Assembly: GCA_040357565.1 (NCBI GenBank)
Contig: JBDODJ010000197.1
Direction: 5' to 3' (one strand)
Length of the DNA: 20,665 nt
From: Cercozoa sp. M6MM
Taxonomy: Eukaryota > Endomyxa: Ascetosporea
This document shows positions 1-12,433 of this stretch, one piece after another. The position numbers and the translations under genes are program-made. The notes beneath the pieces are model-generated. The model did no database searches, was not told where the DNA came from, and was given only the letters and a program-made list of their open reading frames with translations. Numbering within the stretch: the stretch's first letter is position 1; each line of letters begins with the position of its first letter.

Positions 1-103
1 CATAGGGGTAAACAGGGGGGTAAACAGGGAGGTAAGAAGGGGGGTAAGAAGGGGGTAAACAGGGGGGGTAAACAGGGGGGTAAGAAGGGGGGTAAGAAGG
101 GGG
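1..103 (-). repeat. C-rich intronic minisatellite in NUP93
   Basis: On the plus strand this is an irregular tandem array of GGGGGGTAAACAG and GGGGGGTAAGAAG units. On the NUP93 sense strand it reads as CTTACCCCC/TTTACCCCC. It begins at the donor side of the intron after the exon ending at 109 and continues off the window. It is not coding: translation gives only a YSPIYSP-type low-complexity string. Confidence 0.85.
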
Positions 104-108
104 CACAC

Positions 109-1312
109 CAGCCACATCGGCACTGTCGAGAGAAATGGCGCCGCCAGCCGACGCATTCATCGCCGCCAACGCATCGGCGTAGACACGTGCCACACCTGCA
201 GTCATTCTTGTATCTCTGAGCCTCCGCGCGGACAGGAAAATACGGACAGCAACACGAGGTACCGCCTAGGCCGGACTGCAGGTTGGACACGGCCGAGGCA
301 GGCGGCAGAGCGGCCACCTGCGTCGCGTGACTCATCTCCGACTGCGCCGACTTCAGCGCACGCGACACCTCCATCATCGACGTCGATCGCTGCCCGGGGG
401 TAAACATGGGGGGTATAATGGGAGGTAAAATGGGAAGGAAAGAAGGGGAGTCAGAAGGGTTGAACAGGGCATGCAAAAAGGGGTAGCATGGAGGGGTAAA
501 AAGGGTGGTAAAAAGGGTGGTAAACAGGGTGTAAATAGGGTGTAAATAGGGGAGTAAATAGGGGAGTAAAAAGGGGAGTAAATAGGGGAGTAAACAGGGT
601 GTAAATAGGGGGGCAAAAAGGGGAGTAAACAGGGGGCGAGAGGGGGTGCAAGAGGGGGTTAAACAGGGACAGGGACAGGGGGTAAACTCACAGGAGCGAT
701 GCGTGTCTCGGAGGCCTGCGCATGGCCGGAGGCAGCGAGGATGTCGCACTTGGTGCGCTGCCACTCCTGGTCGACCTGTCGCGCCACCTGCTCGCGGAAC
801 AGGCGCGACGTGCAGGCGTTCATCTCGTCCACCAGAGTGCTCAGCATGAGGTCGTTCTCCGCACTCAGTTGTGCCTCGATGTCCAATGCGTCCGGTCGCG
901 GTGCTACCCAGTCAGTATGCCGTATGTATAGTCGTATATATATAGTCGTGTATGTATATATAGTCGTATATAGTCGTAGCTAGCATATAGTCGTACGTAT
1001 AGAGTCGTATGTATAATATAGTCGTATATAGTCGTATGTATAATATAGTCGTATGTATAATATAGTCGTATGTATAATATAGTCGTATGTATAATATAAT
1101 CGTATATATATAGTTGTATGTATAATATAGTCGTATGTACATAGTTATGTATAGCTGTATGGTAGAGGAGACTACCACTCTCGGTGACCACAGGGACGCT
1201 GAGCGTGCGCAGTGCACGGTCATGCTCGCGCATGTTGACTCCTTGCGACGCAAAGAAACGTTCGGCCTCACCCGTTCTGCTTCAACATAGATACAGCACA
1301 CACACATACATA

Positions 1313-1349
<37 letters not shown>

Positions 1350-1593
1350 CCGAGAGACATACCGAGAGACACCTGCCACTTGCTGCGTCTGTGTCATGGC
1401 ATGAGCACCTGCACACACACACAAGTTAGTGCAGCAGCTTGTACAGTTGTTGGACTGACAGAAAACGCCTACCGAGCTGCCGCAGGCCACGTGACACGGC
1501 CGGCGCTGTCATGGGAATCGCCGCCTCCAGCGACTCACTCTCGCGAAGCAGCGCGTCCCAGTCCATCTGCGAATCCGCCGCTTTCTGTGCCAT
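109..1593 (-). CDS. NUP93: Nucleoporin NUP93/NIC96, N-terminal part (gene runs off the left edge)
   Basis: Scaffold nucleoporin of the inner ring of the nuclear pore; in known members the N-terminal helices recruit the NUP62-type channel complex. Five exons are in the window: 1593-1445, 1276-1176, 903-692, 389-263 and 195-109. All junctions agree in phase and encode about 225 residues; the rest lies left of base 1. Segments line up in order with the N-terminus of animal Nup93: MDWDALLRESESLEAAIP, FFASQGVNMREHDRAL, then DIEAQLSAENDLMLSTLVDE (compare [20 protein letters not shown]), then a QEWQRTKCDILAASG stretch (compare EWEQVKQRILHTLLASG), then an ARVYADALAAMN helix like AYARQIYIYNEKI. Start: ATG at 1593 gives MAQKAADSQ; an in-frame ATG 27 nt upstream is possible. 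It is transcribed away from CNOT11. Its introns carry the AT-rich and C-rich repeats listed separately. Family identity is inferred from alignment by eye but is consistent over five exons. Confidence 0.85.
401..690 (-). repeat. C-rich intronic minisatellite in NUP93 (302-nt intron)
   Basis: Fills most of the intron at 390-691. Plus-strand units are variants of GGGGAGTAAATA, GGGGGTAAACAG and GGGTGTAAATAG, about 12 bp each. The sense strand is pyrimidine-rich with repeated TTTACYCC. Units near the centre are the most alike; those at the ends are diverged. Confidence 0.85.
907..1165. repeat. AT-rich tandem repeat in a NUP93 intron
   Basis: The intron at 904-1175 is filled by imperfect copies of a 17-bp unit, TATAGTCGTATGTATAA on the plus strand. 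It is most regular from about 1015 to 1100, where four units follow each other nearly exactly. The composition is quite unlike the GC-rich exons on both sides. Confidence 0.85.
1295..1371. repeat. CA/TA microsatellite plus a duplicated ACCGAGAGAC word
   Basis: Lies in the first NUP93 intron (1277-1444). A short (CA)n run passes into (TA)n from about 1310 to 1350, followed by two copies of the 12-bp word ATACCGAGAGAC. A further (CA)n tract lies at about 1411-1422. Confidence 0.8.
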
Positions 1594-1898
1594 CACGTGC
1601 TCACCTGCTACGCTCTGCACGCCACACTGGCAATTCTTTACTCGCCCGAGCCTTGCTACTCTGTGATTGGCGCCCGTCCTATCGGCTCTGTTTTGAAATC
1701 CGCTTGAGCCGAATTCTCTTCACGTTTTCGACCTGCTTGCGACCTCATCTGGCGCCTCACTGTGTACAAACCTAGTTTTCTGTTCAGTATTGCTGCTGGG
1801 AAAAAGGAACAAGACTTGCGGCGTGGTCACGAAAGTGGGTGCAACAACACGAAAGAAAGAGAGGAAGACACGACACGTTGGGACAGAGCAGATCCGGA
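1594..1898. promoter_or_regulatory. Shared divergent 5' region of NUP93 and CNOT11
   Basis: 305 nt between two divergent start codons, so it should hold both promoters. An inverted CCAAT-type box, TGATTGGC, lies at 1664-1671. I see no TATA box and no other gene. The promoter role follows from gene orientation; the CCAAT call is only a sequence match. Confidence 0.45.
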
Positions 1899-3022
1899 AT
1901 GCTGCTGTCGTCAGATGCAATCGAAGCACTCGTGCGCATTTTGAATCGCACAGATGCGCCGTTCAGCGAAGTGAAGCGCGAGTTCGACGTGCAGTTCGGT
2001 GCGAGCGAGGAGGTGAGTTTGGTTTGTGTGTTGGGACAAAAAAGGAAAACGAAGAAAAGCGAAAACGCTGAAAACGCTGAAAGCAGCCTGGTGTGCTGTA
2101 GCAGGCAAAGTCAGCAAAGCCGGAGAAGGCGGAAAAGATCGACTCTCACACGGCGCAGCGCTTCCATGCCGCTGCTGCCTTGTGCGTGCTGGTGCAGGAC
2201 GGTTTGCTGCCACTGGCGCAGCGACTCAACGCTGACTACATCGTTTTGTAGCCTTTAATTTCTTTCTTGACCAGTCAGAAGTTGCGACATGTTATTGCAG
2301 TTCAAGCGAAGCACAGAAGCCCCTCGGATGGCACTCGTTCCTGCCCTTCCTGCTGTCGCGAGTGCAGCTCTTTGACAAACGCAGGCTGGAGGAAGCCAAG
2401 AGCACACTGTCGGCCGATGACATCGCCTATCTCTGCGAGCAGTACCTGATGTCTGTACTCCTGTTTCGACCGCAGACAGGTATATGTTGTTGACTTACTT
2501 CCGCGCGGAAGGAAGCATCATCCCCCTGTGCAGAACTCACCAGTGCTGACGACTTCGTGACGCAGTTCAACTCGGAGCCGGCCTGCACGATGCGAACCTT
2601 GCTGCTCAAGTCGCTCCCAGACCTGGAGCCGATGCGAAAACTCTGTCTCACGCGCCAGCCGGTTTCGTTGCGTTCTTCGGCGCTGCCTGCGTCGGTTATT
2701 GACACCAGGTGCTCCTTTATTTCTTTGTTTGTAACCGTCTAGACAGTGATATCTTTCTGATAGGCACGAGGCACTGCGTCCGTGGCTACGAAGCACCGAA
2801 GGCGACTTCTCCGCCAACAACGTGTCGCCTGAGATGCTACAGATAGACGGCTTTTCTCCGGTAGTCTCAAGTTGCGTTGCTTCCTGTGGAGTCTACTTGT
2901 GGTACTGTACTATGCTGCAGGAGCTGGTGCGACCGTCGCCACCGTCACCCGAAGTGCCGGTCGAGTGGCTTGACTTGTCGCTCACTGCGCCTTTCCTTTT
3001 CGACGAGACTAACTTCGATTGA
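1899..3022 (+). CDS. CNOT11: CNOT11-like CCR4-NOT subunit, short form
   Basis: CNOT11 docks CNOT10 onto the N-terminus of CNOT1 in the CCR4-NOT deadenylase. Six exons: 1899-2012, about 2102-2247, 2301-2479, 2534-2708, 2764-2860 and 2921-3022, giving about 270 aa, with phase kept at every junction. Evidence is collinear similarity to the N-terminal half of animal CNOT11. AIEALVRILNRTDAPFSEVK matches the FEGLSTAFHHYF region. AQRFHAAAALCVLVQDGLLP, then QRLNADYIVF and PLGWHSFLPFL, match LVMLLQQPDLLPSAAQRL, LYLLWEMY and PLAANPFAASF without gaps. PVEWLDLSLTAPFLFDE matches DELAWLNPTEPDHAIQWD. The protein stops at this last point, whereas animal CNOT11 (about 510 aa) goes on into a conserved C-terminal domain (DUF2363). 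The acceptor at 2101 could also be 2104. Identity is inferred by eye and is less sure than the enzymes nearby. Confidence 0.7.
2498..2511. repeat. 14-bp perfect palindrome inside a CNOT11 intron
   Basis: CTTCCGCGCGGAAG is self-complementary and sits in the middle of the 54-nt intron 2480-2533. Its 10-bp core TCCGCGCGGA recurs exactly at 223-232, 9890-9899 and 10036-10045, each time inside an intron. Confidence 0.8.
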
Positions 3023-3531
3023 GTGGCTGTTAGTTATGCACATACCGTGTCTCAAAAACTAAAACGACAGAAGTGGGACAAAACGATCGTTTCTTTCTTC
3101 CAGTCGCAGCCGGGCTCACGAGCCAACGATCAAAACGAGCCGAGAGCTGCCCAACCGGCATTCACGCAACTCTGGCGTGTGAGGGTGTTAGTACAGCTAG
3201 TTCGGCAGCTCGCCTTTGTCGAGTTCGCCTGTTCTGTCGCTATCTCCCCTGATTTTTGGGAGTTCTCGCCATCTCGGGTACATGCATTTATGGCCTGCTG
3301 GCGCCGTGCGTTGTGTGCGCCACTTTGTGCGTGTGAGTGCACGCTGTTGACCCAAAGAGCGTGAGCCGAGCGGTTTCGTTGGTCTGCAAAGCGATCTGAT
3401 TTGGGCTGTTGCTGTTCCGCAAAAGGGACTTATTTTGTTGTCGCTCGTTGACCACACGCACATGCTCGTTTTTTTTTTCGTGTCCACTTTTTTGATTCCC
3501 TGGTTGTGAGGTCTGTATTTCGCGTAGCTAG
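3023..3531 (+). other. Gap between CNOT11 and PP2C
   Basis: 509 nt between two genes in the same direction. It holds the 3' end of CNOT11, no DUF2363-like coding sequence in any frame, and T-rich stretches at about 3470-3495 shortly before the PP2C start codon. The 113-codon open frame at 3023-3364 has no recognisable similarity and starts directly after the CNOT11 stop, so I treat it as chance. Confidence 0.5.
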
Positions 3532-6529
3532 ATGCCCGAGAAGCCGAGCGAGAAAGGCGGCCACGATGACGCGAGCTTGCATACGCGGCACACGTCGCAG
3601 CGACTGCTCGCGCTCGAGAAGGCAGAGCTGCTGGATGTCGAGGCCGTCTCGGCCACTGCGAGTTCTGTCTCAACGATGCCAGTGAGCTCCACACCCGACG
3701 AAGACAGCGACGCCGTCGCTGCTGACGAAGCTTTGGCCGAGGCGCGAAACGAAGCTTTGGTCGACGAAGCTCTGGTCGAAGGAGACGCCGACGCTGCCGA
3801 AACTGTCACGGCCGAAGCCAAAGCGAGCGAAATCGGCTCTGACGATAACGAATCTGCCAGTGCTGCCGGTGCCGCTGCGACGTCCGCTTCCGTGGAGGAG
3901 GCGAACGAGAGCGAAAGTCTCCCGGACGGCGTGCTCACTGCGAGCGAAGTTGTTCCGGAGCCCGAAAGTGCCGAAGCTGCCAGTGACGCCGAAAGCGACG
4001 CCGAAAGCAACGCCGAAAGCAATACCGAAAGCGGCGAAAGCGAAAGCAACGGCGAAATCGACGAAAGCAATGGCGAAATCGACGAAAGCGATGGCGAAAT
4101 CGACGAAAGCAATGGCGAAATCGACGAAAGCGATGGCGAAATCGACGAGAGCAATGACGAAATCGACGACGACGCGGCGAGCGAGTCGATCGAGATGAAG
4201 CTCGCCGAGGTGGAAGCGCATCTCATCGAGGAGGAGGAGTTGGTGGACTCGCAGGTCGATACGCAGGTCGATACGAAGCAGGAGGAAGCTCCCGGGTCGC
4301 AAGTGGAAAGCACCGAGTCGCAGGAAACGCAGGTGGCTGCACAGGTGACTGCACATGACAGTGAGGACAGCGAAGCCGGCAGTGTGCACGAGTTGCAACA
4401 CCAACAACAACAACAGCAGCAACAAAAACAACAACAGCAACAACAACAGAAGCAGCACGAGACTGACGACGAGAAGGAACAACTCGAGGAGGAGAAGGAG
4501 GCCGAACTGGTCAGTCAAGAAGAGCACGGTAAGAAACACATCGCCGAGACCGATGAAGACGAGGAGAAACCACCGCCGACCGATTTGACTCGACAGTCCT
4601 CATGTGGCACCTTCCAGGTACATTTTACTGAGGTTGTTTTTTTGGTATTTACATCTTGACTTTTTTTTAGGGGCCGCTGCGACTCATGGCGGGTCACCAT
4701 GCCATCCAAGGTTTGCGCGAAACTATGGAGGACGAGTTCACGCTCATCACACACCCGCAGTTCAACAAGGTGTTACTCCTCCCCCACCTCTCCCCTACCC
4801 TACCCCTCGACCCCCCCCCCCCCTACAGAAGTATCGCCTGCGAGACGAAGTACAGCGCTCGTTCTACGCAGTGTTCGACGGCCACGGCGGCAAAACTGCG
4901 GCAGTTTACACGTCAGCGTATGTTTACCCCCCTGCCCTTAGCTCCCCCTCCCTCTACCTTCATGTGAGACAGGTATCTACATACGGAGGTGGCCAACCGT
5001 CCGTGTTTTCTGGAGAATCCGCGGCAAGCATTGCGCGAGGGCATTCTCAAAGTGCACGACGACTTCGTGTCGCCCATCTTGGACAGTGGACGCAAGTCGT
5101 CGTCAGGCACATGTGCTATCGTGGCCTACGTTGAGGACACTCGGTATGTTGCCCTGTGTCTTTAACCTTGCACCCCTTGAACCCCCCCCCCCCTCCCCTG
5201 GCAGAGTGGTAGTGGCCAACGTGGGCGATTCGCGTGCCGTGCTGTCGCGGAATGGGCACGCCGTGCCTCTGTCGGATGACCACAAGCCTGACAGGCCGGA
5301 CGAGCTGCAGCGCGTGCGAGAGGCCGGAGGCATGGTGGGCAAGAACCTACAGGATGCCATTCGGCGCAGTCAGTCCGCCAAGCGAGGCGGCGGTCGGTCG
5401 TTGTACTATCCCCTTACCCTCCCCACCCCCATATCTGTTTACCTCTCCTTCTCTGCTGTAGTTCGTCGTGCTGGCACTCAGTGTGCGAGTACTTTTGTTC
5501 AGTCCCAGTCCCCGGTGTCATGCGCGTTTTCCCTGGTGGTATGTGTCTTTACACTTTCATGTCTTTATGCTAGTCGTATCTTTATACCAGTCATAGCTAT
5601 ATTCTTGTACTAGTCATATCTTTATACTAGACTGGTCATATCTACCTTACCCCCTCCTAGGCCTGGCCATCTCACGGAGTATCGGCGATCTGGAAGCCGA
5701 GTTTGTCGTGGCAGAGCCGGAGTTTTTCGAGGCCGAGCTGCGGCCGGAGGACGAGTTTCTCATTCTGGCCTGCGACGGCGTGTGGGACGTGCTGACCAAC
5801 CAGGTGCGTGGCTTTAACTTTTTACCTCCCCCCTTACCCCCTCCCCCCCCCCCCTCCCACACAGGAAGCAGTGCGGCACGTGGCGAGACATTTGTCACGC
5901 GGCGCCGACGCAGCGGCCGAAGCACTGGTGGACCAGGCCTTTGCACACGGCAGCAGTGATAACATCTCGTAGGCCTGCCTCCTCCTCTTACCCCCCCCCT
6001 CTACTCCCCCGGCAGAGTAATAGTGATCCAACTGGAGCACTTGAGACCGGCGGCACCAGCGGATGACACGCCGGCCGAGTTGACTGACGGTGTCGTGGAT
6101 GGTGTCACTGAGGGTGTCACTGCCGACGGTGCCGGTGTCACTGACTCTGCTGTCGGTACTGAGGACGGTGACACTGACAAGGACGGTGCAGACAAGGTTA
6201 TCATCAGCAGTCCTGTCGTTGAGAGCAGCAACAACAACGAGAGTGACAATGAGACTGACCAACACACTGCCGAAGTGCTTCAAGGCAAGCGACAACCCTC
6301 GGGCGAACCGATACTCGCCGAGGTACGCGACGACGTGAGCGAAGCGCCGTCGCAGCGCGATCTGCTCGAGACTCCCATGGTGCAGAGCAGGACTCTCGCA
6401 CAGGCCGACTCCTCACCTGAGCAGGTCGAGTTGTTCAGGTAGCCTCCCCCTGTACCTGCCTACCTACCTGTACCTACTCTTGTCTGCAGCATGAGCAAAC
6501 TCGAGGAAGCGCCGGACCAGGAGTCTTAA
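3532..6529 (+). CDS. PP2C-family Ser/Thr protein phosphatase with acidic N- and C-terminal extensions
   Basis: Metal-dependent (Mg/Mn) phosphoserine/threonine phosphatase. Ten exons: 3532-4617, 4671-4769, 4829-4917, 4973-5143, 5205-5402, 5462-5538, 5661-5803, 5865-5968, 6016-6438 and 6490-6529; 809 aa. Residues 1-362, one exon, are low-complexity and acidic, with a GEIDESN/D repeat and a Gln-rich tract. The catalytic domain spans about 367-665 with all hallmark motifs: RETMED (E382, D383), VFDGHGG (D412), [12 protein letters not shown] (507-510), [12 protein letters not shown] (to D583), ACDGVWD (D612) and SSDN (D653). It therefore looks catalytically intact. Residues after 665 form a Thr/Asp/Val-rich tail ending in LEEAPDQES. 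Exon 6 (residues 549-573) is the weakest: its frame fits, but the stretch before [10 protein letters not shown] is unlike usual PP2Cs, so the acceptor may be a little downstream. No signal peptide or membrane segment is seen. Substrates are unknown. Confidence 0.95.
4051..4169 (+). repeat. In-frame 21-bp coding repeat in PP2C
   Basis: Five full copies of a unit encoding GEIDESN or GEIDESD, plus a partial sixth. N and D alternate strictly (N-D-N-D-N), so the larger unit is 42 bp. It lies inside the acidic N-terminal exon and keeps that exon open on the opposite strand as well. Confidence 0.9.
4396..4458 (+). repeat. CAA/CAG (poly-Gln) tract in PP2C
   Basis: A mixed CAA/CAG run with occasional AAA/AAG codons encodes about 20 residues, almost all Gln with a few Lys and one His. 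It is likely to vary in length between alleles. Confidence 0.85.
4770..6015 (+). repeat. C-run introns of PP2C
   Basis: The introns at 4770-4828, 4918-4972, 5144-5204, 5403-5461, 5804-5864 and 5969-6015 are almost pure pyrimidine on the sense strand. They have TTACCCC/CTACCCC words and, in several, C homopolymers of about 9-14 just before the acceptor AG. They are shorter versions of the minisatellite introns in NUP93 and GFAT, in the same sense-strand orientation. Confidence 0.75.
5551..5640 (+). repeat. Degenerate direct repeat in PP2C intron 6
   Basis: The 122-nt intron 5539-5660 holds three to four imperfect copies of a word like CTAGTCATATCTTTATAC. The first copy has TAGTCGTAT, the same 9-mer that makes up the AT-rich array in the NUP93 intron at 907-1165. 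Confidence 0.55.
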
Positions 6530-6822
6530 ATCCCCCCAAAAACAAGGAATAGGATCACACGCGCCTTTTTCTCGTGCTTCTGTCGCGCTTCTGTCAATAG
6601 TTTCTGTCTCTTCGAGTTTCAGTGTCAGGTTTTTTAGGTACCATATCTGAACCGCAATTGTTTTTAAAAATTCGGGAATCGGCGCTCCAAGCGGGATCAC
6701 GTTAGGCACTGCGCACAGACCCACGCGAGTGCACTGCTACCTAGGACCACTGCCGGGTGCTGCAAAGACGAACCCAGCACGTTTGACAAAAGCAAAATTT
6801 TTGCTGAAATCAGGGCGAAACA

Positions 6823-8545
6823 ATGACGAAAATTATTGACTTGCTTGTAGGCTCAGTCTCTCTTGTTCTTGCCTATATTGTGTCTGATGTATGAGATGCA
6901 CGATCCCACAGAACGACGTGTCGGGCAACACGTTTTTTTCGCTGGAGTACTTTCCGCCAAAGACCGAGCAGGGCGATGAGAAGCTGCGCCAAAAGTGGGT
7001 GCAGTAACTCTGAAGGTCATTCCTTGTGCTCCCAGTGAAATCACGAGTTTGTTGTAAAACACAGTCGCGTGTTTCGACGCTGTCGCCGCTGTTTGTCGAC
7101 ATGACGTGGGGTGCTGGTGGCACGACGGTACATTTCGTTTGGTTTTTTTTTTGGAAAGCTCAAAGCAACATGTCTTATGCGTGTTGTCGCCCTAGAGCGA
7201 CAAAACGGTGGCCTTGTGCCGCCAGGGCCAGCAAGAACACGGTCTTGAGATGAACATGCACCTCACGTGCACAAACATGCCTGCCGACAAGGTCGACACG
7301 GCTTTGCAAGCTGCAATTGATATGGGTACTGTTTCGATCATTTTCTGTGTTGGCGTGTTTCGCAACTTGAACTGGTGTACAGGTGTGCGTAATATTGTGG
7401 CACTGCGTGGTGATGCGCCAAAGAACGTTGAGAACTGGGTTGCTTGCGAGTAAGACTTGAATTTAATAGTTTTAGCGCTGTAGTTTCGAGTGTTTTCTTG
7501 TATTTTGACACTTCCGCAGGGATGGTTTCTCGTGTGCGTTGGACCTTGTGCGGCACATTCGGTACAATTTCTCAATTGCAAACCGTGAAAGCACACTCAT
7601 GCTGGAGGATGCAGAGCGAAGCATGGCGACCACTTTGGCATCTCTGTTGCTGGCTACCCGGAAGGCCACCCGTCAGTGATCAAGCCGCTTGAAGTTTCCG
7701 AAGATGAGTTGACCGAGACTGAAAAACACCGCGTTGTCGAACTTGCCGAAGAAGATGGCACGGGTAATGTTGTTTCACGTGCATGAATGAGGTCGTGCGT
7801 TGTTTCTCGATGAGATTGTTTCTTGTGCTTGCAGTCAAGAAGTACGTGTGTCGTGACGACGACTTTGCCAAGGAGATTGCCTACCTGAAGCAAAAGGTCG
7901 ATGCCGGTGCCGACTTTATCATCACTCAGGTCGCTTTTGTTTAACTTTTGCTATCTGCGCACGTTTTTGCATCTGTAAATAATGTCACACCTCTGCAGCT
8001 TTTCTACGATATCGCGGTGTACGTCGACTTTGTGCGCCAGTGCCGTGAGGCTGGCATCGAGTGTCCCATCCTGCCGGGTGTCATGCCCATCCTGTCCAAG
8101 GGCGGCTTTGCCCGTATGACGCGTTTCTGCAAGACGCGTGTACCGGTAGTTCTTCCCTTATCTTTCTGCTTTAACTGGAACAATACTGTTTCCTACTTGC
8201 AATAGGCGTTGCTGAGGGCACAGATCGAAGCTTGCGAAGACGCGGCTGCTCTCAAGGAGTTCGGTACCGCTTGCCTAGAAGCACTTTCATGCTTTCGGTA
8301 TGCGTTATACTTCTTCCTAGGTCTCAAGTTTGGCGTTGAGATGTGCAAGAAGCTGCTCGAGGCAGGAGCGCCAGGCATTCACATGTACTCGCTCAACACC
8401 GAGGTGGTGCCACTCGGCATCTTGCGTGAGGTATGCTTTCTACCCTCTGTTTGCACGCTTGTCCGCGAGCTTCTGCTTCTGCTTCTTGCAGGCCGGCTTG
8501 TTGCCGCCAGAGTCGGACGCCACCCCCGTGCCGGCCTCCAACTAA
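6823..8545 (+). CDS. MTHFR: Methylenetetrahydrofolate reductase, catalytic domain only
   Basis: Flavoenzyme reducing 5,10-methylene-THF to 5-methyl-THF, the methyl donor for methionine synthesis. Twelve exons: 6823-6846, 6912-6998, 7065-7127, 7196-7325, 7383-7449, 7520-7561, 7615-7763, 7835-7929, 7999-8145, 8206-8263, 8321-8430 and 8492-8545; 341 aa, all phases consistent. Motifs: FFSLEYFPPKT (catalytic-type Glu20), PLFVDMTWGAGGTT, MHLTCTNMP, NIVALRGDAP (Asp112), HFGISVAGYPEGHP, DAGADFIITQLFYD, CPILPGVMPI and a final MYSLN strand. The sequence is closest to plant and fungal enzymes. It ends 17 residues after that barrel end, so the about 300-residue SAM-binding regulatory domain of most eukaryotic MTHFRs is absent. 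Intron 2 uses donor GTGCAG and acceptor ACACAG; only that choice restores the LRQKWSRVSTLSPLFVD alignment. No targeting peptide is seen, so the enzyme is probably cytosolic. Converges on GFAT. Confidence 0.97.
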
Positions 8546-8904
8546 TCATTCATCGTTTCTGTTGTTACGGCATAGCGTTTCTTAGTCAATCAAGTCTGTC
8601 ACCTGACTATCCGTCAGCGCGATGATCAAATCTGAACAAGTATGGTTATACGAAGGGTAGGTATCTCCTGCAATACGATAGTCAAGTGTTGTGCAAACCT
8701 GGCTTCTTAGCTCGGGTCATGCTTTCTACAGCTCACGCACTTTGACTGCAGGTACCTCTTAACCAGCTTCCTTCTACGGAGCTTCATCCCTTGCACTTGA
8801 TACGTTCTGCCGTGACAGTGCTTGGGCTGATATAATTTACGTTATTAGCTTCTAAGTTAGGTGCCGCGCAACCCTCAGTTGCAATGGCTCAAGCGAGGCT
8901 ACGG
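8546..8904. other. Convergent 3' gap between MTHFR and GFAT
   Basis: 359 nt that must hold both 3' UTRs. I see no open coding region, RNA gene or strong repeat, and no clear AATAAA polyadenylation signal on either strand. Confidence 0.5.
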
Positions 8905-12232
<3,328 letters not shown>

Positions 12233-12314
12233 CCTAAACACGCAATGAGCTTGCTTTCAACCGTATTTCGTCAGCTGAAAGGTTTTGGAAATCCGGGTTT
12301 TGTCCAAGCAGAGA

Positions 12315-12359
12315 AAACTCCAAAAATACGACTTACGAGAAATCTTATTTTTGGAGTTT
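12315..12359. other. 14-bp perfect inverted repeat (potential hairpin) upstream of GFAT
   Basis: AAACTCCAAAAATA at 12315-12328 is matched exactly by TATTTTTGGAGTTT at 12346-12359, with a 17-nt loop. It lies about 83 nt upstream of the GFAT start codon, so it may fall in the GFAT 5' UTR. It could be an RNA hairpin, a protein-binding site or the remnant of a small inverted-repeat element. Confidence 0.7.
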
Positions 12360-12419
12360 GCAACCTCCCATTTGAGGGCACAGAGGCAAAAATGAGTCAA
12401 ATAGAGCACAAAACCGCAA

Positions 12420-12433
12420 GTTTCGCGCGAAAC
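12420..12433. promoter_or_regulatory. E2F-type palindrome GTTTCGCGCGAAAC
   Basis: A perfect 14-bp palindrome made of two overlapping TTTCGCGC sites, which is the classic E2F/DP core. It lies about 190 nt from the GFAT start and about 460 nt from the Rab start. A further half-site is at 12516-12523. E2F binding is inferred from the motif only. Confidence 0.4.

Noticed and set aside
1426-1620. NUP93 starting at the upstream in-frame ATG (1620)
   Set aside because: Possible but not preferred: the extra residues MQSVAGEHV add nothing alignable, and the sequence between the two ATGs contains a splice-like CAG/GTGAG.
3023-3364. 113-codon open frame after CNOT11
   Set aside because: Begins immediately after the CNOT11 stop, shows no recognisable family or splice link, and composition resembles the surrounding gap.
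3528-4539. Long open frames on the minus strand (261 and 289 codons) opposite PP2C exon 1
   Set aside because: They are Ser/Leu/Phe low-complexity shadows of the GAA/AGC-rich coding repeat and have no domain or splice support; the plus-strand frame leads into a perfect PP2C domain.
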